A stretch of DNA of 64,000 bases from Aliarcobacter sp. GTDB lineage: Bacteria; Campylobacterota; Campylobacteria; Campylobacterales; Arcobacteraceae. Location of the stretch: contig JAGOIF010000002.1 of NCBI GenBank assembly GCA_017995775.1, positions 1-64,000 on the forward strand. Reading direction: 5' to 3'. Below, one piece after another: positions 25,777 through 33,469 of the stretch (positions within the stretch are counted from its first letter, which is position 1; every line of letters starts with the position of its first letter). Both the position numbers and the translations under genes were made by a program. Below the pieces are notes generated by a model. It was not told where the DNA came from. It did not search any database and saw only the letters and a program-made list of their open reading frames with translations.

Positions 25777-27141
25777 ATGAATGAAAAACACTATGAAGTC
25801 GTTATTGTAGGTGGGGGAATTTCAGGAGCTGCTTTATTTTACGAGTTAGCAAAATATTCAACTGCAAAGAATATCTGTTTATTAGAAAAATATGAAGATC
25901 TTGCTACTTTAAACTCAAAAGGGACAAGTAACTCTCAAACTATTCACGTAGGTGATATAGAAACTAACTATACTTTATCAAAAGCTAAAGTTACAAAGAG
26001 AACTGCAAAAATGATTGAGAAGTTCTGTTTACAATATGGTTTACAAGAAAAAATCATGTTTAAACATCAAAAAATGGCTTTAGGTGTAGGAGAGAAAGAA
26101 GTTGAATTCATTACAAAAAGATATAATGAATTTAAAGAAGTTTTTCCTTATTTAGAATTATGGGATAAAGAAAAGTTAAGAGAGTTAGAGCCTAAATTAG
26201 TTTATGCGGATAAGGCACAAACAATAGATAGACCTGAACCAATTATTGCAATGGGTGCAAAAGATCAATATACAACTGTTGATTTTGGAGCTATGACAAA
26301 AGAGCTTGCAAAAGCTGGTCAAAATGCAGATACTACTAAAACAACTGATATTTTCTTTAATTCAGAAGTTGAAGATATTGAAAAAGTTGGAAATAAATAC
26401 AAATTAACAACTGTTAATGGAACTGTTTATACAGCTGATTTCGTTGTAGTAAATGCAGGAGCTCACTCACTATTCTTAGCTCATAAAATGGGATATGGAA
26501 AACATATGGGTTCTTTATCAATGGCTGGATCATTCTATATTACAAATGGTGAATTTTTAAATGGTAAAGTTTACATGGTACAAAATGATAAATTACCATT
26601 TGCTGCACTTCATGGAGATCCAGATATCTTAGAAAATGGTAAAACAAGATTTGGTCCAACTGCCCTTGCTTTATTAGTTCTTGAAAGATATAAAGGTGGT
26701 AAATCAATATTCCAATGTTTAAAAACAATGAATATAGATGGAAGCATTATTAAAATTTTCTGGGATTTATTAAAAGACTCAGAAATCAGAAATTATGTAT
26801 TTAAAAACTTCTTATTTGAAGTACCAGGAATCAATAAAGGTCTTTTCGTTAAAGATGCTAGAAAAATCGTTCCATCTTTAAGTGTAGATGATTTAGAGTA
26901 TGCAAAAGGATTTGGTGGTGTTAGACCTCAAGTTCTTAACAAAACTGAAAAGAAATTAATGCTTGGTGAAGCATCATTAAGTGAAGGAAAAGGAATTATC
27001 TTTAATATGACTCCAAGTCCAGGAGCAACTTCTTGTTTAGGAAATGCAGAAAGAGATATTAAAGTAGTTTGTGAATACTTAAATCTTCAATTCGATGAAG
27101 CACAATTCTTAGCTGATTTAACTGATCCAGAAATCGCTTAA
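25777..27141 (+). CDS. mqo: Malate:quinone oxidoreductase, FAD-dependent
   Basis: Mqo oxidises malate to oxaloacetate and passes electrons to menaquinone at the inner membrane, replacing or supplementing malate dehydrogenase in the TCA cycle. The FAD-binding motif is YEVVIVGGGISGAAL (about residues 6-20). SKGTSNSQTIHVGDIETNY is the conserved substrate region, and the late GFGGVRPQVLNK plus TPSPGATSCLGNAERD complete the family. At 454 residues it matches the Campylobacterota form. The ATG follows AGGAATGATAA; a TATGATAGAAT -10 region lies about 45 bases upstream. It is a single-gene unit ended by a hairpin. Confidence 0.9.
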   Translation: MNEKHYEVVIVGGGISGAALFYELAKYSTAKNICLLEKYEDLATLNSKGTSNSQTIHVGDIETNYTLSKAKVTKRTAKMIEKFCLQYGLQEKIMFKHQKMALGVGEKEVEFITKRYNEFKEVFPYLELWDKEKLRELEPKLVYADKAQTIDRPEPIIAMGAKDQYTTVDFGAMTKELAKAGQNADTTKTTDIFFNSEVEDIEKVGNKYKLTTVNGTVYTADFVVVNAGAHSLFLAHKMGYGKHMGSLSMAGSFYITNGEFLNGKVYMVQNDKLPFAALHGDPDILENGKTRFGPTALALLVLERYKGGKSIFQCLKTMNIDGSIIKIFWDLLKDSEIRNYVFKNFLFEVPGINKGLFVKDARKIVPSLSVDDLEYAKGFGGVRPQVLNKTEKKLMLGEASLSEGKGIIFNMTPSPGATSCLGNAERDIKVVCEYLNLQFDEAQFLADLTDPEIA

Positions 27142-27157
27142 CAAACTTTTTTTATAT

Positions 27158-27186
27158 GAATAATAGGATTTTATTTCCTATTATTC
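27158..27186 (+). terminator. Hairpin terminator after mqo
   Basis: An 11-base-pair perfect stem GAATAATAGGA / TCCTATTATTC with a seven-base loop lies 17 bases after the stop codon. No long T-run follows, so termination may be incomplete or assisted. Confidence 0.5.
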
Positions 27187-27268
27187 ACACCTACTTAAAT
27201 TCTATCTAATAAAATATCAACAATAAATTTAATATACTCCTATAAAATGATTTTAAAGGACTTTAAAG

Positions 27269-27775
27269 ATGTATGAAAATATTTTTAATGAAAATGATAT
27301 GTTAAGACTTCAAAACCTTCTAAGAGCAAGAAAACAATCAATTACAGCAGCAGAATCTTGTACAGGTGGATTAGTGGCATCAATGATTACAAAAGTTGCT
27401 GGTTCATCAGATATATTTAATGGAAGCATCGTAACTTATTCAAATAAAATAAAAAATCAAGAATTAAACGTGCAAAATGAGACCTTAGAAAAATTTGGAG
27501 CAGTGAGTTCTGAAGTAGTAAAAGAGATGTTAGAGGGAGTAATTAATAAATTTAACGCAAATTATGCAATTGCAATATCAGGAATTGCAGGTCCAGGAGG
27601 AGCTACAATTAACAAGCCAATAGGTACTGTAGTAATTGGTATTTGCGATGACAAATACTATAAAATGGTAGATGTTTATACTTTTAAAGGATCAAGAGAA
27701 GAGGTTCAAATACAAGCTGCAAAATACTCTTTGAAAAAAATTTTAAAATTTATTGAAAATACTCTTGACAAATAA
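27269..27775 (+). CDS. pncC: Nicotinamide-nucleotide amidase (CinA C-terminal domain, PncC)
   Basis: The 168-residue protein is a stand-alone CinA C-terminal domain. It has the active-site segment TAAESCTGGLVASMITKVAGSS (about residues 26-47; key part AESCTGG) and the conserved GISGIAGPGGAT (about 105). GTVVIGI and a final arginine/lysine-rich helix complete it. PncC removes the amide from nicotinamide mononucleotide in pyridine-nucleotide recycling. The ATG has AAAGG eleven bases upstream. Its 3' end contains the promoter of the tRNA operon. Confidence 0.88.
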   Translation: MYENIFNENDMLRLQNLLRARKQSITAAESCTGGLVASMITKVAGSSDIFNGSIVTYSNKIKNQELNVQNETLEKFGAVSSEVVKEMLEGVINKFNANYAIAISGIAGPGGATINKPIGTVVIGICDDKYYKMVDVYTFKGSREEVQIQAAKYSLKKILKFIENTLDK

Positions 27776-27793
27776 AAAAAAAGCTATTATAAT
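27765..27793 (+). promoter_or_regulatory. Consensus sigma-70 promoter of the tRNA operon
   Basis: TTGACA (27765-27770) and TATAAT (27788-27793) are both exact consensus hexamers separated by 17 bases, with an A-tract between. The -35 box lies inside the last codons of pncC. This drives the tRNA cassette that starts at 27837. A full consensus -35 is unusual in Campylobacterota, where -35 boxes are normally weak, and it is fitting for a stable RNA operon. Confidence 0.85.
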
Positions 27794-27836
27794 TCCAGTC
27801 CAATTTAAGTAGAACATACTTGAAAAGGACAAATGT

Positions 27837-27912
27837 GACCCGTTAGCTCAGCCGGTAGAGCATCTCACTTTTAATGAGGGGGCCGATGGTTCGAATCCAT
27901 CACGGGTCACCA
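27837..27912 (+). tRNA. tRNA-Lys (TTT), copy 1
   Basis: A 76-base cloverleaf: acceptor GACCCGT/ACGGGTC, anticodon loop CTTTTAA with TTT, T-loop TTCGAAT, encoded CCA end. Confidence 0.97.
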
Positions 27913-27937
27913 TTTATTTATTCATTGTTGCAATCTT

Positions 27938-28012
27938 GGCCCCTTCATCTAACGGTTAGGATCTTGGATTTTCATTCCAATCACAGGGGTTCGAATCCCC
28001 TAGGGGTCACCA
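27938..28012 (+). tRNA. tRNA-Glu (TTC), copy 1
   Basis: A 75-base cloverleaf: acceptor GGCCCCT/AGGGGTC (one G-T pair), anticodon loop TTTTCAT with TTC, encoded CCA end. Confidence 0.97.
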
Positions 28013-28028
28013 AGCCTTTGCAACAAAT

Positions 28029-28104
28029 GGTCGATTAGCTCAGTTGGTAGAGCGCTACCCTTACAAGGTAGATGTCATAAGTTCGAGTCTTATATCGACC
28101 ACCA
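28029..28104 (+). tRNA. tRNA-Val (TAC), copy 1
   Basis: A 76-base cloverleaf: acceptor GGTCGAT/ATCGACC, anticodon loop CTTACAA with TAC, encoded CCA end. Confidence 0.97.
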
Positions 28105-28161
28105 CTTTAAATAATCATAAAATGCAGTAGCATTGGTTCTTAAAGTTTATTTCAGTGACTT

Positions 28162-28182
28162 CTATTTACATCTTGTAAATAG
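28162..28182 (+). other. Spacer hairpin between tRNA-Val and tRNA-Asp, copy 1
   Basis: CTATTTACA / TGTAAATAG form a perfect nine-base-pair stem with a TCT loop in the 90-base spacer. The identical element recurs at 28617-28637. It may be an RNA-processing or attenuation structure; it lacks a T-run. Confidence 0.5.
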
Positions 28183-28194
28183 TATTCTTATAGT

Positions 28195-28271
28195 GCGGTT
28201 GTAGTTTAGTTGGTTAGAATGCCTGCCTGTCACGCAGGAGGTCGAGGGTTCGAGTCCCTTCAACCGCGCCA
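28195..28271 (+). tRNA. tRNA-Asp (GTC), copy 1
   Basis: A 77-base cloverleaf: acceptor GCGGTTG/CAACCGC, anticodon loop CTGTCAC with GTC, discriminator G and encoded CCA. Confidence 0.97.
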
Positions 28272-28291
28272 CTTTTTGTTTATTCTTATGT

Positions 28292-28367
28292 GACCCGTTA
28301 GCTCAGCCGGTAGAGCATCTCACTTTTAATGAGGGGGCCGATGGTTCGAATCCATCACGGGTCACCA
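28292..28367 (+). tRNA. tRNA-Lys (TTT), copy 2
   Basis: Identical to the copy 455 bases upstream. Confidence 0.97.
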
Positions 28368-28392
28368 TTTATTTATTCATTGTTGCAATCTT

Positions 28393-28467
28393 GGCCCCTT
28401 CATCTAACGGTTAGGATCTTGGATTTTCATTCCAATCACAGGGGTTCGAATCCCCTAGGGGTCACCA
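28393..28467 (+). tRNA. tRNA-Glu (TTC), copy 2
   Basis: Identical to the copy 455 bases upstream. Confidence 0.97.
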
Positions 28468-28483
28468 AGCCTTTGCAACAAAT

Positions 28484-28559
28484 GGTCGATTAGCTCAGTT
28501 GGTAGAGCGCTACCCTTACAAGGTAGATGTCATAAGTTCGAGTCTTATATCGACCACCA
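28484..28559 (+). tRNA. tRNA-Val (TAC), copy 2
   Basis: Identical to the copy 455 bases upstream. Confidence 0.97.
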
Positions 28560-28649
28560 CTTTAAATAATCATAAAATGCAGTAGCATTGGTTCTTAAAG
28601 TTTATTTCAGTGACTTCTATTTACATCTTGTAAATAGTATTCTTATAGT

Positions 28650-28726
28650 GCGGTTGTAGTTTAGTTGGTTAGAATGCCTGCCTGTCACGCAGGAGGTCGA
28701 GGGTTCGAGTCCCTTCAACCGCGCCA
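28650..28726 (+). tRNA. tRNA-Asp (GTC), copy 2
   Basis: Identical to the copy 455 bases upstream. The T-rich stretch after it (28728-28742) may end the transcript. Confidence 0.97.
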
Positions 28727-28811
28727 CTTTTTATTTATTCTTTCAAAAGATATTCCTTATCAAAAATCAGATACTATTTAAGCCTTAGAAAAACAAAAGG
28801 TTCCACATATT

Positions 28812-30395
28812 ATGTTAAAAGCAAAAAGTTTATATCACTTAATTCTTTATAGTATATTATTTATTATTATACTTATCTCTTTTTTTACATTTATTATTAT
28901 AAATAATGCCCATGAAGAACTTCAAGATAAAATAAGTACTCTTAAAATAGACTATACAAATAGTCAAAAAGAACTAATAAAAAACGATGTTAATTATGTA
29001 ATAAATTTTATAACTTACTATAATAATAAATATAAAAACACAAAATCTCAAGATGAAATCAAAAAAGAAGTTTTAGAAGCATTAATACCACTTCGTGCAT
29101 CTGACAATACAAAAGATTATTTATTCATTTATGATTTTAATGGTTTAAATATATATAATCCTATTTCTAAAAATATTATTGCTAAACAATATTTGGAATT
29201 AAAAGAAAAAGAAAGAGAAAGCATTATAAAAGAGCTTATAGATGTTTCTAAAAAGCCTAATGGCGGATATACTGAATATCTTTGGTATAAAATAGACATT
29301 GAAAAAGATGTAAAGAAAGTATCTTTTTCTAATTCATATAAAGATTGGAATTGGACTATTGGAAAAGGTGTTTATTTAGATGAAATAGATAAATTAGTAA
29401 TTGAAAAAGAAGATGAATACAATCGAAAAATTTCTAACTATACCCTACAAATAACATCATTAACTATTATGCTAGTATTATATTCAATATTTATTTATAA
29501 AAATGCAACAATTTTAATTGTAAATGATGTAAAAGAGATTGGTAAATATTTCAAAGAATCTCAAAAAAATGATAATCCAATAAATGAAAATAAAATTATC
29601 TTTGGAGAATTCAAAGTAATTGCAAATTATGCAATGGATGCCATTAAGAATATTAAATTAAAAACCCACATGCTCGAAGATTTAAATAAGAATCTTGAAG
29701 ATAAAGTATCTGAAAAAACTAAAGAATTAACAAAATTAATTGATGCACAAAAGACTTTTATTAAAAATTCTGTACATGAAATAAATACTCCCTTATCAAT
29801 TATTCAAACAAATATTGATTTGTTAAAAATGAAAATACCAAATAATAAATATATCACAAATATAGAATCAGGCTCTAAAATAATTCAATACATTCATGAT
29901 GACTTATCTTATTTAGTAAAAAAAGATAGGGTTACATATAAAAAAGAGTATTTAGATTTTTCAAAAATATTAAAAGAAAGATTAGAGTTTTTCGATGAAA
30001 TTGCAATATCTAACACTTTAAATTTCATTCAAGATATAGAAGATGATATTTATATTAAATTTAACATCACTGAGCTTCAAAGAGTAATAGATAACAATCT
30101 ATCAAATGCAATAAAATACTCCTTTGCAAAATCATCTATTTTTATAAAACTAGCATATATTAATGATGACGAAATAGAATTTACAACAACAACTCATTCA
30201 AAGAAAATTGAGAATGTAAAAAAAATATTTGATGACTTTTATAGAGAAAATATTGCAAGGGGAGGATTTGGCTTAGGTCTAAAAATTGTAAAAGATATTT
30301 GTGATAAGAATTTAGTTATAATTAATCTTGATTCTAATGAAAAAAATACAAAATTTGCGTATAGGTTTAAAATAAATGAAGATACTATTACTTGA
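28812..30395 (+). CDS. Cache-domain membrane sensor histidine kinase
   Basis: This is a 527-residue kinase. Helix 1 (about residues 9-31) and helix 2 (about 212-232) flank a periplasmic region of roughly 180 residues with single-Cache features: DYLFIYDFNGLNIYNP, GGYTEYLWYK and WNWTIGKGVYLDEI. Such domains bind small organic acids or amino acids. After a coiled coil the H-box reads VHEINTPLSIIQ (about residue 325), then NNLSNAIKYS and GGFGLGLKIVKDICD of the ATPase domain. The last 20 bases overlap the response regulator gene, so the two form one two-component system. It opens the acetate gene island, so a carboxylate ligand such as acetate is a reasonable guess. That is inference from context. 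Confidence 0.87.
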   Translation: MLKAKSLYHLILYSILFIIILISFFTFIIINNAHEELQDKISTLKIDYTNSQKELIKNDVNYVINFITYYNNKYKNTKSQDEIKKEVLEALIPLRASDNTKDYLFIYDFNGLNIYNPISKNIIAKQYLELKEKERESIIKELIDVSKKPNGGYTEYLWYKIDIEKDVKKVSFSNSYKDWNWTIGKGVYLDEIDKLVIEKEDEYNRKISNYTLQITSLTIMLVLYSIFIYKNATILIVNDVKEIGKYFKESQKNDNPINENKIIFGEFKVIANYAMDAIKNIKLKTHMLEDLNKNLEDKVSEKTKELTKLIDAQKTFIKNSVHEINTPLSIIQTNIDLLKMKIPNNKYITNIESGSKIIQYIHDDLSYLVKKDRVTYKKEYLDFSKILKERLEFFDEIAISNTLNFIQDIEDDIYIKFNITELQRVIDNNLSNAIKYSFAKSSIFIKLAYINDDEIEFTTTTHSKKIENVKKIFDDFYRENIARGGFGLGLKIVKDICDKNLVIINLDSNEKNTKFAYRFKINEDTIT

Positions 30396-31038
30396 AGATG
30401 AATTAATGCTTAACAACGCCATTAGTGAATATTTAAAAAATATTGGACACATGGTTGAAAGTTTTTGCGATGGTCAAGAGGTTTTAGATAATGTAAATAG
30501 TTCATACGATTTGTTAGTACTTGACATAAATGTGCCAAGTATAGATGGATTTGAAATATTAGAACTGCTTAATAAACAAAAATTATATATTCCAACAATT
30601 TTTATATCTGCCTTAATTGATATTGAAGATATCAGTAAAGCATATGATTTGGGATGTAGAGAATATATTAAAAAACCTTTTCACTTAGGGGAATTAGGTA
30701 TTAAAATAAATCAAATTTTAAAAAAAGAACAAAATAACACTTCACATATTAGATTCTCAGAAAATTATTCTTATGCAAAAGATAAACAAACTTTATATTT
30801 TAATGGTGAACCTCAAAACTTAACTAAAAAACAATTAGAAATTATTCATATCTTAGCACTTAATATAAATATGATTGTAGATTTCGAAAGATTTAGAATG
30901 GATATTTGGGATGGAGAAAATATTGACAATCCTACAATACGAGCTGAAATATCAAGATTGAAAAAAGCATTAAAAGAAGATTTCATTAAAAATATAAGAG
31001 GTCTTGGCTACAAAATCGATAGATACTACTCAGTATAA
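30376..31038 (+). CDS. OmpR/PhoB-family response regulator
   Basis: This is a 220-residue DNA-binding regulator. The receiver (1-120) has the acidic pair LEDE, phospho-acceptor D in LVLDINVPSIDG (about residue 51), and lysine in YIKKPFHLGEL. The C-terminal winged helix (130-220) has LTKKQLEIIHIL, the recognition segment NPTIRAEISRLKKAL and the closing IRGLGYKI, classical for OmpR/PhoB proteins. Such regulators bind direct repeats about 11 bases apart. That is the geometry of the TGCTA-N6-TGCTA sites found before three acetate-related units in this island, so it is the leading candidate to bind them. The ATG lies inside the end of the kinase gene. Confidence 0.92.
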   Translation: MKILLLEDELMLNNAISEYLKNIGHMVESFCDGQEVLDNVNSSYDLLVLDINVPSIDGFEILELLNKQKLYIPTIFISALIDIEDISKAYDLGCREYIKKPFHLGELGIKINQILKKEQNNTSHIRFSENYSYAKDKQTLYFNGEPQNLTKKQLEIIHILALNINMIVDFERFRMDIWDGENIDNPTIRAEISRLKKALKEDFIKNIRGLGYKIDRYYSV

Positions 31039-31062
31039 AATCCTTATTTAAGGACTTTATAC
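31033..31062 (+). terminator. Hairpin after the response regulator
   Basis: GTATAAA-A-TCCTT and AAGGA-C-TTTATAC form a 12-pair stem with one mismatch and a four-base loop, overlapping the stop codon. No T-run follows, so it may only partly stop transcription. Confidence 0.45.
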
Positions 31063-31118
31063 GCTACAAATCAAAATATTCTTTTATTTATTCATAAAAA
31101 ACTTACAAAAAAATCAAT

Positions 31119-31151
31119 TGCTACCTTTTTGCTATTTACAACTATTATAAT
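31119..31151 (+). promoter_or_regulatory. TGCTA-N6-TGCTA direct repeat and TATAAT promoter of the DUF4212/SSS unit
   Basis: TGCTA at 31119-31123 and again at 31130-31134 are 11 bases apart, one helical turn. TATAAT lies at 31146-31151, starting 16 bases after the start of the second repeat, so that repeat occupies the -35 position as for an activator. The same repeat occurs at 38300-38315 and 45697-45712. Probable response-regulator site; unproven. Confidence 0.6.
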
Positions 31152-31209
31152 GCCAATGTTATATTATTAAACAATAATTTGTTTTATAAAATTTATTAAG
31201 GAGAGCAGA

Positions 31210-31464
31210 ATGAGTCCAGAAAAAGCACAAGCATACTGGAAAGAAAATATTTCTATGATAATTAAACTATTAGTAGTTTGGTTCTTAGTTTCTTTTGGTT
31301 GTGGGATTTTATTTGTAAACGAACTTAACGCAATAGAGATAAGTGGTGTTAAATTAGGTTATTGGTTCGCACAACAAGGTGCGATATATGTATTTGTTAT
31401 CTTAATTTTTGTTTACGTAAAAGTAATGACGGGAATTGATGAGAAATACGGTGTGAACGAATAA
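31210..31464 (+). CDS. DUF4212 small subunit of a sodium:solute symporter
   Basis: The 84-residue protein has two membrane helices (about residues 17-37 and 50-72). DUF4212 features include the start AQAYWKENISMIIKLLVVWF and the middle GVKLGYWFAQQGAIYVFV. DUF4212 proteins are encoded directly before SSS-family symporters of the VC_2705 type and are thought to be small accessory subunits. The gene has GGAGAG before its ATG and is followed 11 bases later by the symporter. It is the first gene behind the TGCTA direct-repeat promoter. Confidence 0.88.
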   Translation: MSPEKAQAYWKENISMIIKLLVVWFLVSFGCGILFVNELNAIEISGVKLGYWFAQQGAIYVFVILIFVYVKVMTGIDEKYGVNE

Positions 31465-31475
31465 GGAGTGGTAGT

Positions 31476-33371
31476 ATGGAATTACAATCTTTAATTTACC
31501 TATTTGTAGGTGTTTCTTTTGCAATATATATCGGTATTGCATTATGGGCAAAAGCTGGTTCAACTAAAGACTTCTATGTTGCTGGTGGTGGAGTTCATCC
31601 AATTGCAAATGGTATGGCAACAGCAGCAGACTGGATGTCAGCAGCTTCGTTTATCTCATTAGCAGGAATCATTGCATTCAAAGGTTCTGATGGTGCTGCT
31701 TATTTAATGGGTTGGACAGGTGGATACGTTCTACTTGCTATGTTATTAGCTCCATATTTGAGAAAATTTGGTAAATTTACTGTTCCTGACTTCGTTGGAG
31801 ATAGATATTATTCTGATACAGCTAGATTAGTTGCTGTTGTTGGTGTTATTTTCGTTTCATTTACATATGTTGCTGGACAAATGAGAGGGGTTGGGATCGT
31901 ATTCTCAAGATTCTTACAAGTTGATGTAAATACAGGTGTACTTATTGGTATGGCTATTGTATTTTTCTACTCTGTTCTTGGTGGTATGAAAGGTATTACA
32001 TATACTCAAGTTGCACAATATGTTGTTATGATTTTTGCTTATATGATTCCTGCAATTTTCTTATCATTACAAGTAACTGATACATTTATACCTCAATTAG
32101 GTATTTTTGCAACTACAAGTTTTGCATTTAGTAATGGTGTACAAGTTATTCCTGAGGGAACATATCTTTTACATGCACTTGATCAATCTTTATTAGATTT
32201 AGGTTTTAAAGCATATACAGAGCCAGGTAACTTATGGAATATGTTTATGTTAACAACTGCATTAATGTTAGGAACAGCTGGGTTACCTCACGTTATTGTT
32301 AGATTCTTTACAGTTCCTACTGTTAAAGATGCTAGAGTATCTGCTGGGTGGGCATTGATATTTATAGCAATTATGTATACAACTATTTCATCTGTTGCAT
32401 CATTTTCAAGAATTAACTTAATTAAAAACGTTCAAAATGTTGAATATTCTGCGTTTGTTAATGATGAAGTTAAACATCCTGATGGTACTCATAACTATGG
32501 TAAATGGTTTAAAACATGGGAAGAAGGTGGTTTATTAGCATGGAATGATAGAAATGGCGATGGAAAAATTCAATATGCATCTGGTGCTGCATTTGAAGGA
32601 AAAGGTTCTAAGCCTGCATTTGATTTAGAGAATAAAGCTGCCGATGGACATAAGTTAACAACTAATCCTATGCCTGCTGCAAATGAAGCAGAACTTGCAA
32701 AAGGAAATGGAATAGCGAATGAAATATATGTTGATAATGACATTATGGTTCTTGCGAATCCTGAGATTGCAAACTTACCAAACTGGGTTATAGCATTTAT
32801 TGCAGCTGGAGGTTTAGCAGCAGCATTATCAACAGCAGCTGGGCTATTACTTGTTATTGCTTCAGCGATTTCACACGATTTAATGGGTCAAGTTATCTTT
32901 AAAGATAAAGCGACTGGTAAATCTACGTTAAATGAAAAAACTGAATTAATGTGGGCAAGAATATCAGCTGTAGTTGCTATTGCAATTGCTGGATATCTTG
33001 GAATAAACCCTCCAGGTTTCGTTGCACAAGTTGTTGCATTTGCCTTTGGTTTAGCAGCTGCTGCATTCTTCCCTACAATTATCCTTGGGGTTTTTGATAA
33101 GAGAATGAATAAAGAAGGTGCCATTGCAGGTATTGTAGTTGGATTAACGTTTACATTTGGATACATCGTATACTTTGTATTCTTAGGTGGAGCGAAAGAA
33201 GATTACTTATTTGGAATTGATCCAACTGGAATTGGAACAATAGGAACTTTATTACACCTAATTGTTGCATTCATTGTATCAAGAATGACTCCTCCTCCTC
33301 CTCAAGAGATTCAAGATCTTGTTGAGAGAATTAGGATTCCATCTGGTGCTGGTGAAGCAGTAGATCATTAA
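31476..33371 (+). CDS. Sodium:solute symporter of the DUF4212-linked (VC_2705-like) subfamily
   Basis: This is a 631-residue SSS-family transporter with about 13 membrane helices. Family motifs are DFYVAGGGVHPIANGMATAADWMSAASFI (about residues 31-60; key part AADWMSAASF), FVGDRYYS and TAGLPHVIVRFFTV. A long hydrophilic insertion of about 110 residues (near 315-425) contains the EF-hand-like loop DRNGDGKIQ, suggesting an external calcium-stabilised loop. It is paired with DUF4212 upstream. Relatives move acetate or other monocarboxylates with sodium. The acetate-rich neighbourhood supports an organic-acid substrate, which is not proven. A strong hairpin terminator follows. Confidence 0.87.
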   Translation: MELQSLIYLFVGVSFAIYIGIALWAKAGSTKDFYVAGGGVHPIANGMATAADWMSAASFISLAGIIAFKGSDGAAYLMGWTGGYVLLAMLLAPYLRKFGKFTVPDFVGDRYYSDTARLVAVVGVIFVSFTYVAGQMRGVGIVFSRFLQVDVNTGVLIGMAIVFFYSVLGGMKGITYTQVAQYVVMIFAYMIPAIFLSLQVTDTFIPQLGIFATTSFAFSNGVQVIPEGTYLLHALDQSLLDLGFKAYTEPGNLWNMFMLTTALMLGTAGLPHVIVRFFTVPTVKDARVSAGWALIFIAIMYTTISSVASFSRINLIKNVQNVEYSAFVNDEVKHPDGTHNYGKWFKTWEEGGLLAWNDRNGDGKIQYASGAAFEGKGSKPAFDLENKAADGHKLTTNPMPAANEAELAKGNGIANEIYVDNDIMVLANPEIANLPNWVIAFIAAGGLAAALSTAAGLLLVIASAISHDLMGQVIFKDKATGKSTLNEKTELMWARISAVVAIAIAGYLGINPPGFVAQVVAFAFGLAAAAFFPTIILGVFDKRMNKEGAIAGIVVGLTFTFGYIVYFVFLGGAKEDYLFGIDPTGIGTIGTLLHLIVAFIVSRMTPPPPQEIQDLVERIRIPSGAGEAVDH

Positions 33372-33384
33372 TCTAAAATCTAGG

Positions 33385-33408
33385 AGGCGTACCTTTGGTG
33401 CGCCTTTT
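33385..33408 (+). terminator. GC-rich terminator after the SSS symporter
   Basis: AGGCGTACC / GGTGCGCCT is a nine-pair stem with one G-T pair and a three-base loop, followed by TTTT. It is the clearest terminator in this island. Its 3' arm is shared with the long palindrome that begins at 33404. Confidence 0.75.
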
Positions 33409-33454
33409 AGTATTTTTTTATGTTAATATTATTAATATAAAAAAATACTAAAAG
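33404..33454. repeat. 51-bp near-perfect AT-rich palindrome upstream of the DUF294 gene
   Basis: Bases 33404-33427 pair with 33431-33454 over 24 positions with one G-T pair and a three-base loop (ATT). The palindrome lies between the SSS gene and the ribosome site of the DUF294 gene. It shares five bases with the preceding terminator, so the two hairpins are mutually exclusive in RNA. It may be a bidirectional terminator, an attenuator or a protein-binding palindrome. Confidence 0.7.
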
Positions 33455-33469
33455 AAAATAAGGAAAAAT

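Larger units (their letters stand above)
27833..28742 (+). repeat. 455-bp tandem duplication of a four-tRNA cassette
   Basis: Bases 27833-28287 and 28288-28742 are adjacent copies of one 455-base unit, each with tRNA-Lys, Glu, Val and Asp and identical spacers. I found a single difference, G at 28278 versus A at 28733, in the spacer after tRNA-Asp. Only the first copy is preceded by a consensus promoter, so both are probably read as one transcript. Confidence 0.95.

Noticed and set aside
28162-28182. Spacer hairpins in the tRNA cassette as transcription terminators
   Set aside because: They have no T-run, and tRNA-Asp lies directly downstream, so termination there would defeat the operon.
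33404-33454. The AT-rich palindrome as a mobile-element inverted repeat
   Set aside because: It stands alone with no partner end, no target duplication and no transposase nearby.
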